Assembly: GCF_000026945.1 (NCBI RefSeq)
Contig: NC_012863.1
Location: forward strand, 1,021,501 to 1,085,500
Length of the DNA stretch: 64,000 bases
Source: Candida dubliniensis CD36
Lineage: Eukaryota; Ascomycota; Pichiomycetes; Serinales; Debaryomycetaceae
Direction of reading: 5' to 3'
Part shown: positions 50,392 through 61,255 of the stretch, piece by piece
Position numbering within the stretch: position 1 is the first letter of the stretch
How the letters are laid out: each line of letters begins with the position of its first letter
Notes under the pieces: model-generated
Seen by the model: the letters and a program-made list of their open reading frames with translations, nothing else
Database searches by the model: none
Told to the model about the DNA's origin: nothing
Made by a program: the position numbers and the translations under genes

Positions 50392-51456
50392 ATGTCTGCA
50401 TCAATTCCTACTGAATCACCAATTACTACCACTACCAACACCAACACCGCTGATATCACTACCAGTGGTACTACTCCATTGGCTCATGAAGTCCCAACTC
50501 CAGCTGTTTCTTCATCTTCATCAACATCAATTGCTGGTGCTCATCACCCATCCTGTTCAACCACTGATTTTTTGACTTGGAAAAACCCAATCAAGACTGG
50601 TAAAGTTTTTGGTTCTCTTGTTTTTGGTTTGATTATCTTGAAAACCGTCAATTTATTCAACATCTTTTTCCATTTAGCTTACATTGGTTTATTAGTCTCT
50701 GCTGCTGCTGAATATTCTGGTAAATTGATTACTGGTAAAGGTTTCCTTGCTAATTTCAAACCAACTGGTAAATTGTATGCTAAAAGATTCAATGATGAAG
50801 TATTACCAGAATTGGCTAACTTCAATGTGCATTTGGAAGAAAGTTTTAATAAAATTGTCTATTCACACGATATTGAAACCACTTTGAAAGCTGCTGGTAT
50901 TTCTTATGTTTTATATAAATTGACTTCATGGTTTTCATTATACACTTTGATCTTTATTTTCGTTGTGTTGATTTTCACCGTTCCTGTCATTTACAAAACT
51001 TACAAGAAGGAAATCGATGCTGCTGTTGCTGATGTTACCAAGATTATTAAATCCAAGACTGCTGAATTCACCGAAAAGGCTCATAAAGCTGCTGGTCCAC
51101 ATATTGACACTTTAATCAAAAAAACTGGTCCAATTGGAAGTTTCATTCAATCAAAACTTCCAGTCAGAACTGCTGGTTCTACTGTTGGCGACTCAAAGGC
51201 AACATCCTATGGTACTGACGCTGATAAAAATATTGCTGCTGGTAACTCAACAACTGTTCCTGTTTCCGTTCCTGCTGCTTCTGCTTCAGCTGAACCAATT
51301 TCAACTGGCCATTCCACTGGTGCTTCTCAATTCCCAAATGCTCCAACTTCTGGTTTACATCCAAGTACCGTTGAAGATGTTATTAAACAAACCTCTGAAG
51401 AAGCAGATGAATTTGCTGACACTACGCAGGAATCATTCAAACAAACCTTACATTAA
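50392..51456 (+). CDS. RTN1: Reticulon-like ER-shaping protein
   Basis: 354 residues. The reticulon homology domain begins at about residue 60 with TDFLTWKNPIKTGKVFGSLV, a very conserved entry. It has two long hydrophobic hairpins at about 70-107 and 170-203 (LYTLIFIFVVLIFTVPVIY), separated by a hydrophilic loop. It is followed by an amphipathic region (ITKIIKSKTAEFTEKAHKAA) and a Thr/Ser/Ala-rich tail. The N-terminus is Thr/Ser-rich. Reticulons insert as wedges and bend ER tubules. Codon bias suggests good expression. Convergent with TRM8. Confidence 0.95.
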   Translation: MSASIPTESPITTTTNTNTADITTSGTTPLAHEVPTPAVSSSSSTSIAGAHHPSCSTTDFLTWKNPIKTGKVFGSLVFGLIILKTVNLFNIFFHLAYIGLLVSAAAEYSGKLITGKGFLANFKPTGKLYAKRFNDEVLPELANFNVHLEESFNKIVYSHDIETTLKAAGISYVLYKLTSWFSLYTLIFIFVVLIFTVPVIYKTYKKEIDAAVADVTKIIKSKTAEFTEKAHKAAGPHIDTLIKKTGPIGSFIQSKLPVRTAGSTVGDSKATSYGTDADKNIAAGNSTTVPVSVPAASASAEPISTGHSTGASQFPNAPTSGLHPSTVEDVIKQTSEEADEFADTTQESFKQTLH

Positions 51457-51947
51457 GTGTCGCATTTAAGGCGGAATATGTAGTGCATGGAAGGAAGTAA
51501 GTAAGTAAGTAAGTAGGGCTTGTTCTTTTTTTGTTTTATTGGCCGTGGCTTTGCTTTGCTTCGTTGTGTTTTGATATCTTATATTACTTTATGCAACGTT
51601 CATTTGACTTTTAATCATAACTGACTTCATGCTGCTATGGTATTCATTAATTATCATGGAGTTTTCTTTTTTTTATTCAATTTCACTAATCCTTAATTGT
51701 ACTTCTTTCCGTTCACATTATTTTGCTTGTTGTATTTCATTCTTATATGTAGTTGGTACTTTTCAAAAATTCTTCTTTTTTTTTTTTTTTTTGTTTTCCT
51801 TTGGTGGTTTAATGTAAGCTATGTTTCATACTGATTGACGGATCGTCTTCTCTACACTTCATCCATTTGTGTGATAATTCATTTATATTCCTTTGAGAAC
51901 ACACACTAGTATACATACATTCTATATTCTACAAAAATAATCACTTC
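51457..51947. other. convergent intergenic, RTN1 and TRM8
   Basis: 491 bp. A GTAA tetranucleotide repeat lies at about 51494-51514 and a long T-run at about 51775-51792. No RNA gene or ORF that I can support. Confidence 0.6.
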
Positions 51948-53310
<1,363 letters not shown>

Positions 53311-54084
53311 CTACTCTTTATTTTCTGTTTCTTCTTGTTTAGGGCCTTCCATATCTTTCTTTCTTTGATCCAAATTCAAGTATAATGCATTTGCAGGAGT
53401 TTCCAAAGTTCTAACTAATCCAGCACCACCAGCCATAGTCAATAATCCAACTAATTGTCCTTGTAAAGATTCCTTAGTAGGCAAGGTCTTGAATTGATTG
53501 ATTTCATCAAGATTCATTACATTCTTTTCAATCTTAGCACCAATTAAAAGTAATCTTTCATTGGCACTCTTTAAAACTTTCATTACTGATGCAACCACTT
53601 GAGGATCACTCTTTGGGATTGTTATAATTGCTGTTGGTCCAGCAAGCAATGGATCTAAATCATGAACTTTATCTTTATTCTTGGCTGCTAACCCCTTTTG
53701 TGCTGGGTCAGGTTCATTGATAGATCTCAATAATAACTTAAATACACTAGATTTAATAACATGTAAAGTTGCTCCTGATTTGATCAATTCTTGTCGATAT
53801 TTATTATTGTCAGATTTGTTTAAATTATTATGGTGAACAAATAATAAGATTTCATTGCTATCGTATAAATGCTTGTAAAAATCAATTAAATAGGTTTTTC
53901 TAGAAAATAATGGTTTCTCAGTCTGTCTAGATAAAAATTGTTCTTGTTCAGCATTGGCAGGTATAAAATCAGCGTATTGGTTGGAAGAGATTATTGAGGT
54001 CGAAAATGATTTTGACCATTGATTCACCGATATTCTGGAGGTATTTCGTAATATACCAGTATTAATAAGTTTATGAGACAACAT
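53311..54084 (-). CDS. MRPL11: Mitochondrial ribosomal protein uL10m (Mrpl11)
   Basis: 257 residues from the first ATG, at 54084; the frame is open 22 codons further upstream but without ATG. The N-terminus MLSHKLINTGILRNTSRISVN is a typical mitochondrial targeting sequence. The body matches the L10 fold: SRKTYLIDFYKHL, LLFVHHNNLNK, ELIKSGATLHVIKSSVFKLLL, LLAGPTAIITIPKSDP and LVGLLTMAGGAGLVRTLETPA. It is part of the stalk base of the mitochondrial large subunit. Divergent from RNT1. Confidence 0.88.
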   Translation of the reverse strand: MLSHKLINTGILRNTSRISVNQWSKSFSTSIISSNQYADFIPANAEQEQFLSRQTEKPLFSRKTYLIDFYKHLYDSNEILLFVHHNNLNKSDNNKYRQELIKSGATLHVIKSSVFKLLLRSINEPDPAQKGLAAKNKDKVHDLDPLLAGPTAIITIPKSDPQVVASVMKVLKSANERLLLIGAKIEKNVMNLDEINQFKTLPTKESLQGQLVGLLTMAGGAGLVRTLETPANALYLNLDQRKKDMEGPKQEETENKE

Positions 54085-54554
54085 TTGGTGATGATGTGAG
54101 GTGGTACTGTAATCGTTTGAATAATTAGATAGTTGTAACTTCCCACACACCTAATATTCAAAGAATTCAAATCAAACTATGAAAGAAAATTTTTTTTTTT
54201 TTTTTCAGTTACTAACAATTAATTGGTGAATGAAAACTCAATGTTGATATTGATATATTGTACACTACCACAGTACGAAAGAGAGAGAGAGGAAGAAAAA
54301 AAATTTAACGTATTTGATGCATTCTACACCACATATATATATAAATTAAACAATTTTTCAATTCATGGGGTGTTGTTGAAACATAACTGGTAAATACTGG
54401 CTAACATATATATTACTTGAGCTTTGCATTTTTTTTTTTTTTCCATTTCTAGTTTGTTTGCGTTTTGATTTGTTTTCTATATTGCCCTGTTGGTAGAGTT
54501 TTTTTCACATCATACTCAATTCCTTCCTTCATCACATTGTTCACTTTGGGCCTA
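54085..54554. other. divergent promoter, MRPL11 and RNT1
   Basis: 470 bp with T-runs at about 54189-54206 and 54429-54442 and an ATATATAT tract at about 54334. No additional gene seen. Confidence 0.6.
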
Positions 54555-56387
54555 ATGTCATCGTTTTCTCAAAAAAATCTAGCAGCACAAAATATAGCAG
54601 AAACGGCCAACAAAGGGTTTATGAGTTACATCCACAACTGGACCTCTACCAGTCAACAAGAAGACAATAAAGTAATCTCATCAAATCTTGACGATCTTTT
54701 AAGTGTATCAGATATAGATTCAGACACTAGTATGCTGACCAACAACAGTTCGAAAAACCACCACTCATCGAAAAGATCGAGTCCTGCCCCGATACCATCC
54801 ACTGCTACAAAGAAAGCAAAAATCACCGATGCATATTTGAAAGAACTTCTGGCATATCATGAGCCAGTGTTTGATAGACCACCTCCAACCACAATAGGAA
54901 TCTTGGATATGAATCAATTAGAACATTCAACTAAAACCATGCAAAAATGTGTCTCCAGTATACTTGAAAAGGCACCTAATTGTAACCAATTACAATATCT
55001 CATTGAATCTAACGAGATAGATAATAGTACCAGAATTGAATTACAAGACAATCCATTGATAAGCACAGCAACAAAATTAAAGTCATTACATGAAATTGGA
55101 AAATTACCAATTCTAGACCAAATCATCAATGATGAAGTCGAAATAAGTGAGAATGATTTGAAAAATTTGAAAAAAGTGCCTGTCAAATCAAATTCTGTCA
55201 AAGTAAATTCTCATCGTGATACTGTACCAGAAATTGAATCTACCGGGGTTGACCATGACATGCCACCGTTACCACCAATAAAAGATCCCAAGTTGTTTGA
55301 ACGAGTTTTTGTTCACAGATCCACAGTCAATAACAAGCAATATCTTGAAGCTAATCAATTGTTGCATAGTCATAATGAACGATTAGAATTCTATGGGGAC
55401 TCGATTTTGAATAATTTAGTGACCCTTATAATTTTCAAAGAGTTCCCTGATTCAGCCGAAGGTGATTTATCGAAAATTAGATCAAGATTAGTTAACAATA
55501 AGACATTAGTTAAATTCGCCTTTCAATATGGATTCGACAAGAAGTTACGTACTAGAATAAGTGAAAATGTATTAAAGACTGGTGATCAGAAAATCTTTGC
55601 TGATGTATTTGAGGCATATATCGGAGCATTAGCATTAGAAAAAGGTCTTGAAGTGGAAGATGTCAAGGAATGGCTTGCTAAATTGTATGCGCCATTGATT
55701 CATGAGTTGAAAATTGAATATATTGAGGATCCAATTGATAGAGAGGCCAAATCCAAATTATATGCACTTATAGGTCAAGATGATTTACATCCAATATATA
55801 ACACTATTCAAATGGGTGATGGAATTAATCATAAATTTATAGTTCAATGCACTATCAATGGAGAAGAATTAGGTCGTGGTTCAGCCAATAGTTTGAAAGA
55901 GGCAGGGTTAAGAGCTGCCATGGCAGGACTAAATAATACTGAAATTTTGAAAAAATACTTTGTGGCACGTCAACAAATTGAAAGACCAATTAAATTACAA
56001 CGACTCGAAAGAGAAAATGCCAAGAAGAGGGAAATTGCAGAAAGATTAGAACAGGAAAAGAATAATCTCCCTTCTACACCGCTGTCGCCAATTAGAACCT
56101 CGATGTTTCCTATCCCAGTTAATGAAAATGAACCATTGGACATTGATGCCAAAAACAAATTGTATGGTATCCTTGGTAGAAAAATTGGTGACAAACCGAT
56201 TTATCTTACATCTCAGGTAAATGGTAATTTGTTTAGAGTGGTATTAAACGTTAGAAGCATTTTGATTTGTGAAGCAACTGATCCATCGAAGAAGAAAGCC
56301 ATGGCCAGAGTAGCTCAAACATTATTGGAAAATGAAAGTGCAATGAGAGAAATTTGTAAAGATTTCCGAACTAGGGACTCACCAGAA
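54555..56387 (+). CDS. RNT1: RNase III with two dsRNA-binding domains (budding-yeast Dicer/Rnt1)
   Basis: About 611 residues from the ATG at 54555; upstream in-frame sequence lacks an ATG and reads as hydrophobic leader noise. The RNase III domain at about 240-380 has LFERVFVHRS and the catalytic signature HNERLEFYGDSILN. ADVFEAYIGALALEKG carries the remaining acidic metal ligands, so the enzyme should be active. A first dsRBD is at about 394-463 (REAKSKLYALIGQ ... GRGSANSLKEAGLRAAM) and a second near the C-terminus at about 526-595 (IDAKNKLYGILGR ... PSKKKAMARVAQTLL). The two-dsRBD layout is that of budding-yeast Dicers. In C. albicans this protein is reported to do both rRNA/snRNA maturation and dicing, so DCR1 is a synonym. 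Confidence 0.92.
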
Positions 56388-56390
56388 TAG

Positions 56391-56687
56391 TAGGATTAGT
56401 TTATCTATATTATAGACGTATTAATAAACAGCTTTTTTTTTTTTGCCCAAACACATATTAATTTTTTTGTTTTCACTGTTTTGGTATTGCAAAGTCTATT
56501 TGTAGTTTAACTGTGGTGGTGAAGAAACCCATTTTAAAAAATATGACACCTTTTTGATTTGACTGATTGATGAAATTCGTTTATTCTAAACTCACTCTAA
56601 TTACAAAATCTACAGAGTCTAAGCAGTTATACAATCACCTCAAACTGAGTAATAAACTGATTCCTTTTTTTATTTTGGTAATATTCA
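56391..56687. other. convergent 3' intergenic region
   Basis: About 300 bp between RNT1 and AGP3 stop codons, with a T-run at about 56431. Nothing else seen. Confidence 0.55.
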
Positions 56688-58229
56688 TTATATCATCCAT
56701 TTGTTGCTGTCTACTCCCTTTTCATCGTCTTCTCTTCTACCTTCATCTAAATCAACTTCTCGCAAATTCACCCATTTCGATTTATGCCAAAGTTTAAACC
56801 CAAAATATAACACAAAGAAAAATGGCAACAACACGTATGCATCAACCCAATTTCCAGCATCAAACGGCTTGAAATAGGACCAACCTTGAATTAAAGCCAA
56901 AAAAACATTTAATACAAGACCTAGTATTGGCAAATAAGGGTACAACAATCCTTTGAATGGTATCTCATCCAATGACCGACCTTGTAATTTCATGGCCTGT
57001 CTGAACCGAATATGATAAAAGCAAACGTTACCCCACACAATGAACACGGCAACACCAGAAAGATTAACAATGTACTGATAAGCATTGGCAGCACCGGTGC
57101 TTTGATTCATTAACGAGATTAACCCTAAGGTACTCATTAAAATAACTGCGGCATAGGGAACACCTTGGCCATTTACTCGTTTGAGTATACTTGGAGCACA
57201 TCCTTCGTTTGCCAAATTGACCATAGATCTGGAACCAGTGTAAATTGACGAACTAATAGCCAGGATACAGACAACAATAATAAAGGCATTGATCAAATGA
57301 GCACCCCCATCCCATCCTGCTCTTTGAATGGCAATTGTCATTGGTGATTTCAAAGTTTTGGAACCTTTTGATAACCTTGGATCATCATATGGAACGGTCA
57401 AACCATAACTAATGGCAATTCCAATGTAGACAATCAATATTCTCCAGAACGTTTGTCTAATGGCTTTGGGTAATGCTCGACTTGGATTTTTAGCTTCTGA
57501 AGCAGCGATTGCTGTCACTTCACAACCAGAATAGAAAGTACTGGCAAAAGTTAATGTTGAAACAAACGATTTAAACCCATTAGCAAAAGCTCCTGGGTCA
57601 TTCCAATAATGGAAACCAAATGCTTTAGTTCCCTTAACCCCACCAGCACAATAAACAATGGAAAATATATAGAATGTAACTAATCCGACAATTTTTATTA
57701 ATGCTAACCAAAACTCAAATTCTCCCCATACTGAAACTCCCAAAAATTGGAAAGCAGTAAACACAGCCCATAATATTAATACATATCCATAAAGAGGCAC
57801 TTGCGGTCCCCAAAATTGTAATACAGAAGCCGTAGTGTTGTACTCATTAGCCAAAACAGCTATCCAAATAATAACATAATTCCAACCAACAGCACCACCC
57901 CAAGAATAATCAACGAATTTTGCTCCCAAGGTGGAAAATGTTGCTCCGGTTGGGTACATGGTGGCGATTTCACCAAGACTTTGCATCATACAAAATGCAA
58001 CTATACCAATGATTCCAAACCCTAACAATAATGCTGCAGGACCAGAAGCCAAGGCCAAACTTGCCCCGATCATGATACCAGGCCCAATGATTCCAGCAAG
58101 AGCAATTAAACTTAGATGTCGATCTTTTAATCCATGTTTAAGACCAGTGGTCGAGTCGTACGATATCGATTGGTCACTATCTAGTTCTTGTGACCGTATC
58201 AGTTCCAAGTTTTTAGTCGGGATAGACAT
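56688..58229 (-). CDS. AGP3: Amino acid permease, yeast AAT (APC) family
   Basis: 513 residues from the ATG at 58229. The core starts GLKDRHLSLIALAGIIGPGIMIGASLALASGPAALLLGF, the TM1 substrate-binding signature of fungal permeases. About 12 hydrophobic helices follow, including GEIATMYPTGATFSTLGAKFVD, EVTAIAASEAKNPSRALPKAI and SIYTGSRSMVNLANEGCAPSILKRV. The C-terminal cytosolic tail is short and acidic. The family imports amino acids by proton symport at the plasma membrane. AGP3 is chosen because of similarity to yeast Agp3 and remembered linkage to CSR1; substrate choice cannot be read from sequence. Convergent with RNT1. Confidence 0.88.
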   Translation of the reverse strand: MSIPTKNLELIRSQELDSDQSISYDSTTGLKHGLKDRHLSLIALAGIIGPGIMIGASLALASGPAALLLGFGIIGIVAFCMMQSLGEIATMYPTGATFSTLGAKFVDYSWGGAVGWNYVIIWIAVLANEYNTTASVLQFWGPQVPLYGYVLILWAVFTAFQFLGVSVWGEFEFWLALIKIVGLVTFYIFSIVYCAGGVKGTKAFGFHYWNDPGAFANGFKSFVSTLTFASTFYSGCEVTAIAASEAKNPSRALPKAIRQTFWRILIVYIGIAISYGLTVPYDDPRLSKGSKTLKSPMTIAIQRAGWDGGAHLINAFIIVVCILAISSSIYTGSRSMVNLANEGCAPSILKRVNGQGVPYAAVILMSTLGLISLMNQSTGAANAYQYIVNLSGVAVFIVWGNVCFYHIRFRQAMKLQGRSLDEIPFKGLLYPYLPILGLVLNVFLALIQGWSYFKPFDAGNWVDAYVLLPFFFVLYFGFKLWHKSKWVNLREVDLDEGRREDDEKGVDSNKWMI

Positions 58230-59164
58230 TAGATTATAAATATACCTAGTATGAAACAAACAAAAAAAAATAATAATAGAATCTTTCTAGAAAAATGGAA
58301 AACAACAGTCTTTTATTCAATTATTTATATTAAAAGCTAAAGAAAAAAAAAAAAGCCTTCTAACATTTGAAGAAATTTAATATGTATCATTTAGTAAAAG
58401 AAAGTGGTGTTAAACATTTGAATATGAATTTGCTGCCAATCATCTCAAACACTAAGTAATTTTTTTTTTTTTTTTTTTTAGCGAGGGGGCTCTCGTTGCT
58501 ATTATTATCAAGTTCCTTATTAACTAATTAATCTACCGGTGCATATACAGGTTGTTGATCACGATCTTTTTCTTGTTCCTTGCGACAAAAGCAAAAAAAA
58601 AAAAATAATGGCAAGATTTAGATAAGTCACGTGCAAGCAACTTAGTTAAATGATAGAGCAACACAACTGTGGATTCTCAACAGTATTAGTTTTGGTGCTG
58701 ATTTCATCTGTAACAAGAGTTAAATATGTTTTTTTGAATGGGGTTTTGTTAGGTTGGTCCAATAGTGTTACAAATTGAGTCTGTACTCTAGGGTTTTAGC
58801 CGAACCATAAGCTGAAATAGACAAGATCAATGTAAACTGCAACTTCTTCGTCCTCACCCCATAGTAATATGCTTACAAAACATATGTTACATACAGATAA
58901 GATTCTGAAACTACACTCCTCGGATCTGAAACACCCTTACAGATGTACTACAACAATTTTGAAAATAATAATAAATTATCAACAATGTCTATGATTGCTC
59001 CTTTTTTTTTAATTTCGAATGATAATTTGCTATTATTGGCTTGGGATTTCTTTTATTTACGAATATAATAGTGAACTCTTTTACGATAGCAATTCATCAA
59101 CTTAGAATGACTACCAACCCTATATATATATATACATCGATAAAAATATAATACAATTTTTCAA
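58230..59164. other. AGP3 promoter and ZAP1 3' region
   Basis: 935 bp. T-runs at about 58460-58479, A-run at about 58594-58605, a CACGTG-containing TCACGTGC at about 58627, and a TATATATATATA at about 59120-59131. No gene seen. Confidence 0.6.
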
Positions 59165-61255
59165 TTATTTCTCAGTTGAATGTTCTAAAACATGTCGATT
59201 AAACAGTGCCTTTTTATCAAACGATTGCCCACATATTTCACAATTAAATTTCTTGGTATGGATTTTCATATGTTTAGCTAAATTTGAACTTTCACTAAAC
59301 CGTTTATTGCATCCGGGCCATTTACAAGCCAACGGTCTTTCTCCTGTATGTACTCTAGTATGGATTGATAATGAAGAACTAGTGGCAAATGTTTTATCAC
59401 AAATAGGACATTTGAATGGCTTCTCACCTGAATGAACTCGATAATGTTGTTGCAATACCGATTCTACAGCAAATGATGCCCCACAAATATCACATTTACA
59501 AGGTTTAAAATTAGTATGGATATGAATATGACGAATTAGTTTCTGTTTTTGTGTGAAAACTTTCCCATTATGACGTTCACAACCTCGCCAACAACAATAA
59601 TATTCATGTTTCCCTGATCCTATATGGACATCAAGTAAATGACTATGTAATTCACCAGGAGATTGATGTTTTATATTACAATAAAGTGGGTCTCCATTGT
59701 CATCAGTACCAACTTGCCAATTACAAGTAAACTCTAAATCCACGTCCTTCTCTTCTTTCTTCACTTTTGGTTTGCAACTTTTTTTACTTTTAGGGACAAT
59801 TTTCACTGAAGTAATATTTAAATCAGGTGCCTGTGGGCTTTGTAAAGCAACCACAGGAGAAGCATCATTAGATATTGAACATGATAATGGTGTTAAGGCA
59901 TAGTTATTTGTTACGTGATTCAATAGTGATGAGCCACTAGATGTCTCTATTTGGTTGGAAGGTTGATGAGATTTTAAATGATTTATCAAAGAATTAAAAT
60001 CATTATCAGTAAAATTACATTCATTCCATTCACATTGATAATTGGAGTTCTCAGTTTTAACAATTTCCTCTTTTTCTAAATGATCTTCGATAACATGATT
60101 AAGAAATGTATTGTTATTCAATCTTTTGAAACAATTTTCCCATTGACATGAATACAGCATGGGTCTAGTAGTTGACTCTTCGTTGAAATCTGTGGTCTTT
60201 GAAAATTGATTCGGTTGCTCCTGTTGTGGTTCGTGTTTTGGTGCAGTATTTAATAGTTGATTGAAATTATTAAACTGTATGACAAAATCAAAATCAGACA
60301 TTAGTTTCTCATCATATTCTAAAGATGTATTTTTCCTATCAGGTATAGTAGTATGGAAACATGATTGATGAAGCTGGTGGTTTGTGGTGGTGGTAGTGGA
60401 TGGTTTTTTATAATCTTGATGGCATTCATGAGGGAAATGTATATCAAAATCAGACTCACATTTAATTTTCTTCTTAGGAGGATAAACATTGTTGGTTTTT
60501 TGTGATTGGGTTTGTTTACAACTCAAATGTACGTTTGTAATTAAATCTTCAAATATCGGTCTCTTTGAGAGTTGTGGTTGACATAAATTATTTTCCAGAT
60601 GAGAAGGGAGTGTAGGTTGTGGCAATGACGAACAACAAGTATCAATTTCCGAGCAGTTAGGATCTGTACAAACACTCGATTGATCCCCTAAATTGGAATG
60701 GCAGATATCATATGATTCACAGCGAGGATCAGCACAACACTCAAGATGGTCAGATTTCTCACATGACAGTGGCTGCACCAGGTTTGGTTCCACACATTGA
60801 TCATTGGTACAACAAATTTCGTCAACTCGAGAATCACAGCAATTTACATCACAAGTGTTAGAATTCTTACTATCACCACAACTCAAATAAAAACAATCGT
60901 CAAGATCATTACAAAACACGTCTTTGCAAAAATCCAAGTCGTCCAACTCAGGGCATGAAAAGTTGAAATTGGGTTGATTATACTCTTTGGAAATTGGTTG
61001 AATCGACCTATCATTTATCTGTGTATTTAAATCTGTGCTGTGATCATGATTATGGATGTGACCATGTATATGGGTATGGTCTTTATGTTTATGAATATGA
61101 CCATGGACATAACCATGAGTTATTACCTTCCCATCTACTGGCAAGTTTTTTATCAATGTTTCTGGTATCTTGTTTCTGGAAAATTCAACCTGAACTTCAT
61201 TAGCATCGCCCATCTCATGATTAGTATTCTGTGGACCACCCGCAATTGGTAACAT
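59165..61255 (-). CDS. ZAP1: Zinc-responsive C2H2 transcription factor Zap1/Csr1
   Basis: 696 residues; in C. albicans also called CSR1. The C-terminal array shows tandem DNA-binding fingers: CCWRGCERHNGKVF..HIHIH, CDICGASFAVESVLQQHYRVH, CPICDKTFATSSSLSIHTRVH, CKWPGCNKRFSESSNLAKHMKIH and CEICGQSFDKKALFNRHVLEH. One finger precedes them (CNWQVG..HLLDVH). An earlier pair (CQWENCFKRL..., CEWNECNFTDNDF...) corresponds to the zinc-sensing ZF1/ZF2 pair in yeast Zap1. The N-terminus has an extreme His-rich run (about residues 47-74) and a Cys-rich block (about 110-225) that could bind zinc in a sensor domain. Zap1 activates zinc-uptake genes when zinc is scarce and in C. albicans also affects filamentation and biofilm matrix. 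Confidence 0.93.
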   Translation of the reverse strand: MLPIAGGPQNTNHEMGDANEVQVEFSRNKIPETLIKNLPVDGKVITHGYVHGHIHKHKDHTHIHGHIHNHDHSTDLNTQINDRSIQPISKEYNQPNFNFSCPELDDLDFCKDVFCNDLDDCFYLSCGDSKNSNTCDVNCCDSRVDEICCTNDQCVEPNLVQPLSCEKSDHLECCADPRCESYDICHSNLGDQSSVCTDPNCSEIDTCCSSLPQPTLPSHLENNLCQPQLSKRPIFEDLITNVHLSCKQTQSQKTNNVYPPKKKIKCESDFDIHFPHECHQDYKKPSTTTTTNHQLHQSCFHTTIPDRKNTSLEYDEKLMSDFDFVIQFNNFNQLLNTAPKHEPQQEQPNQFSKTTDFNEESTTRPMLYSCQWENCFKRLNNNTFLNHVIEDHLEKEEIVKTENSNYQCEWNECNFTDNDFNSLINHLKSHQPSNQIETSSGSSLLNHVTNNYALTPLSCSISNDASPVVALQSPQAPDLNITSVKIVPKSKKSCKPKVKKEEKDVDLEFTCNWQVGTDDNGDPLYCNIKHQSPGELHSHLLDVHIGSGKHEYYCCWRGCERHNGKVFTQKQKLIRHIHIHTNFKPCKCDICGASFAVESVLQQHYRVHSGEKPFKCPICDKTFATSSSLSIHTRVHTGERPLACKWPGCNKRFSESSNLAKHMKIHTKKFNCEICGQSFDKKALFNRHVLEHSTEK

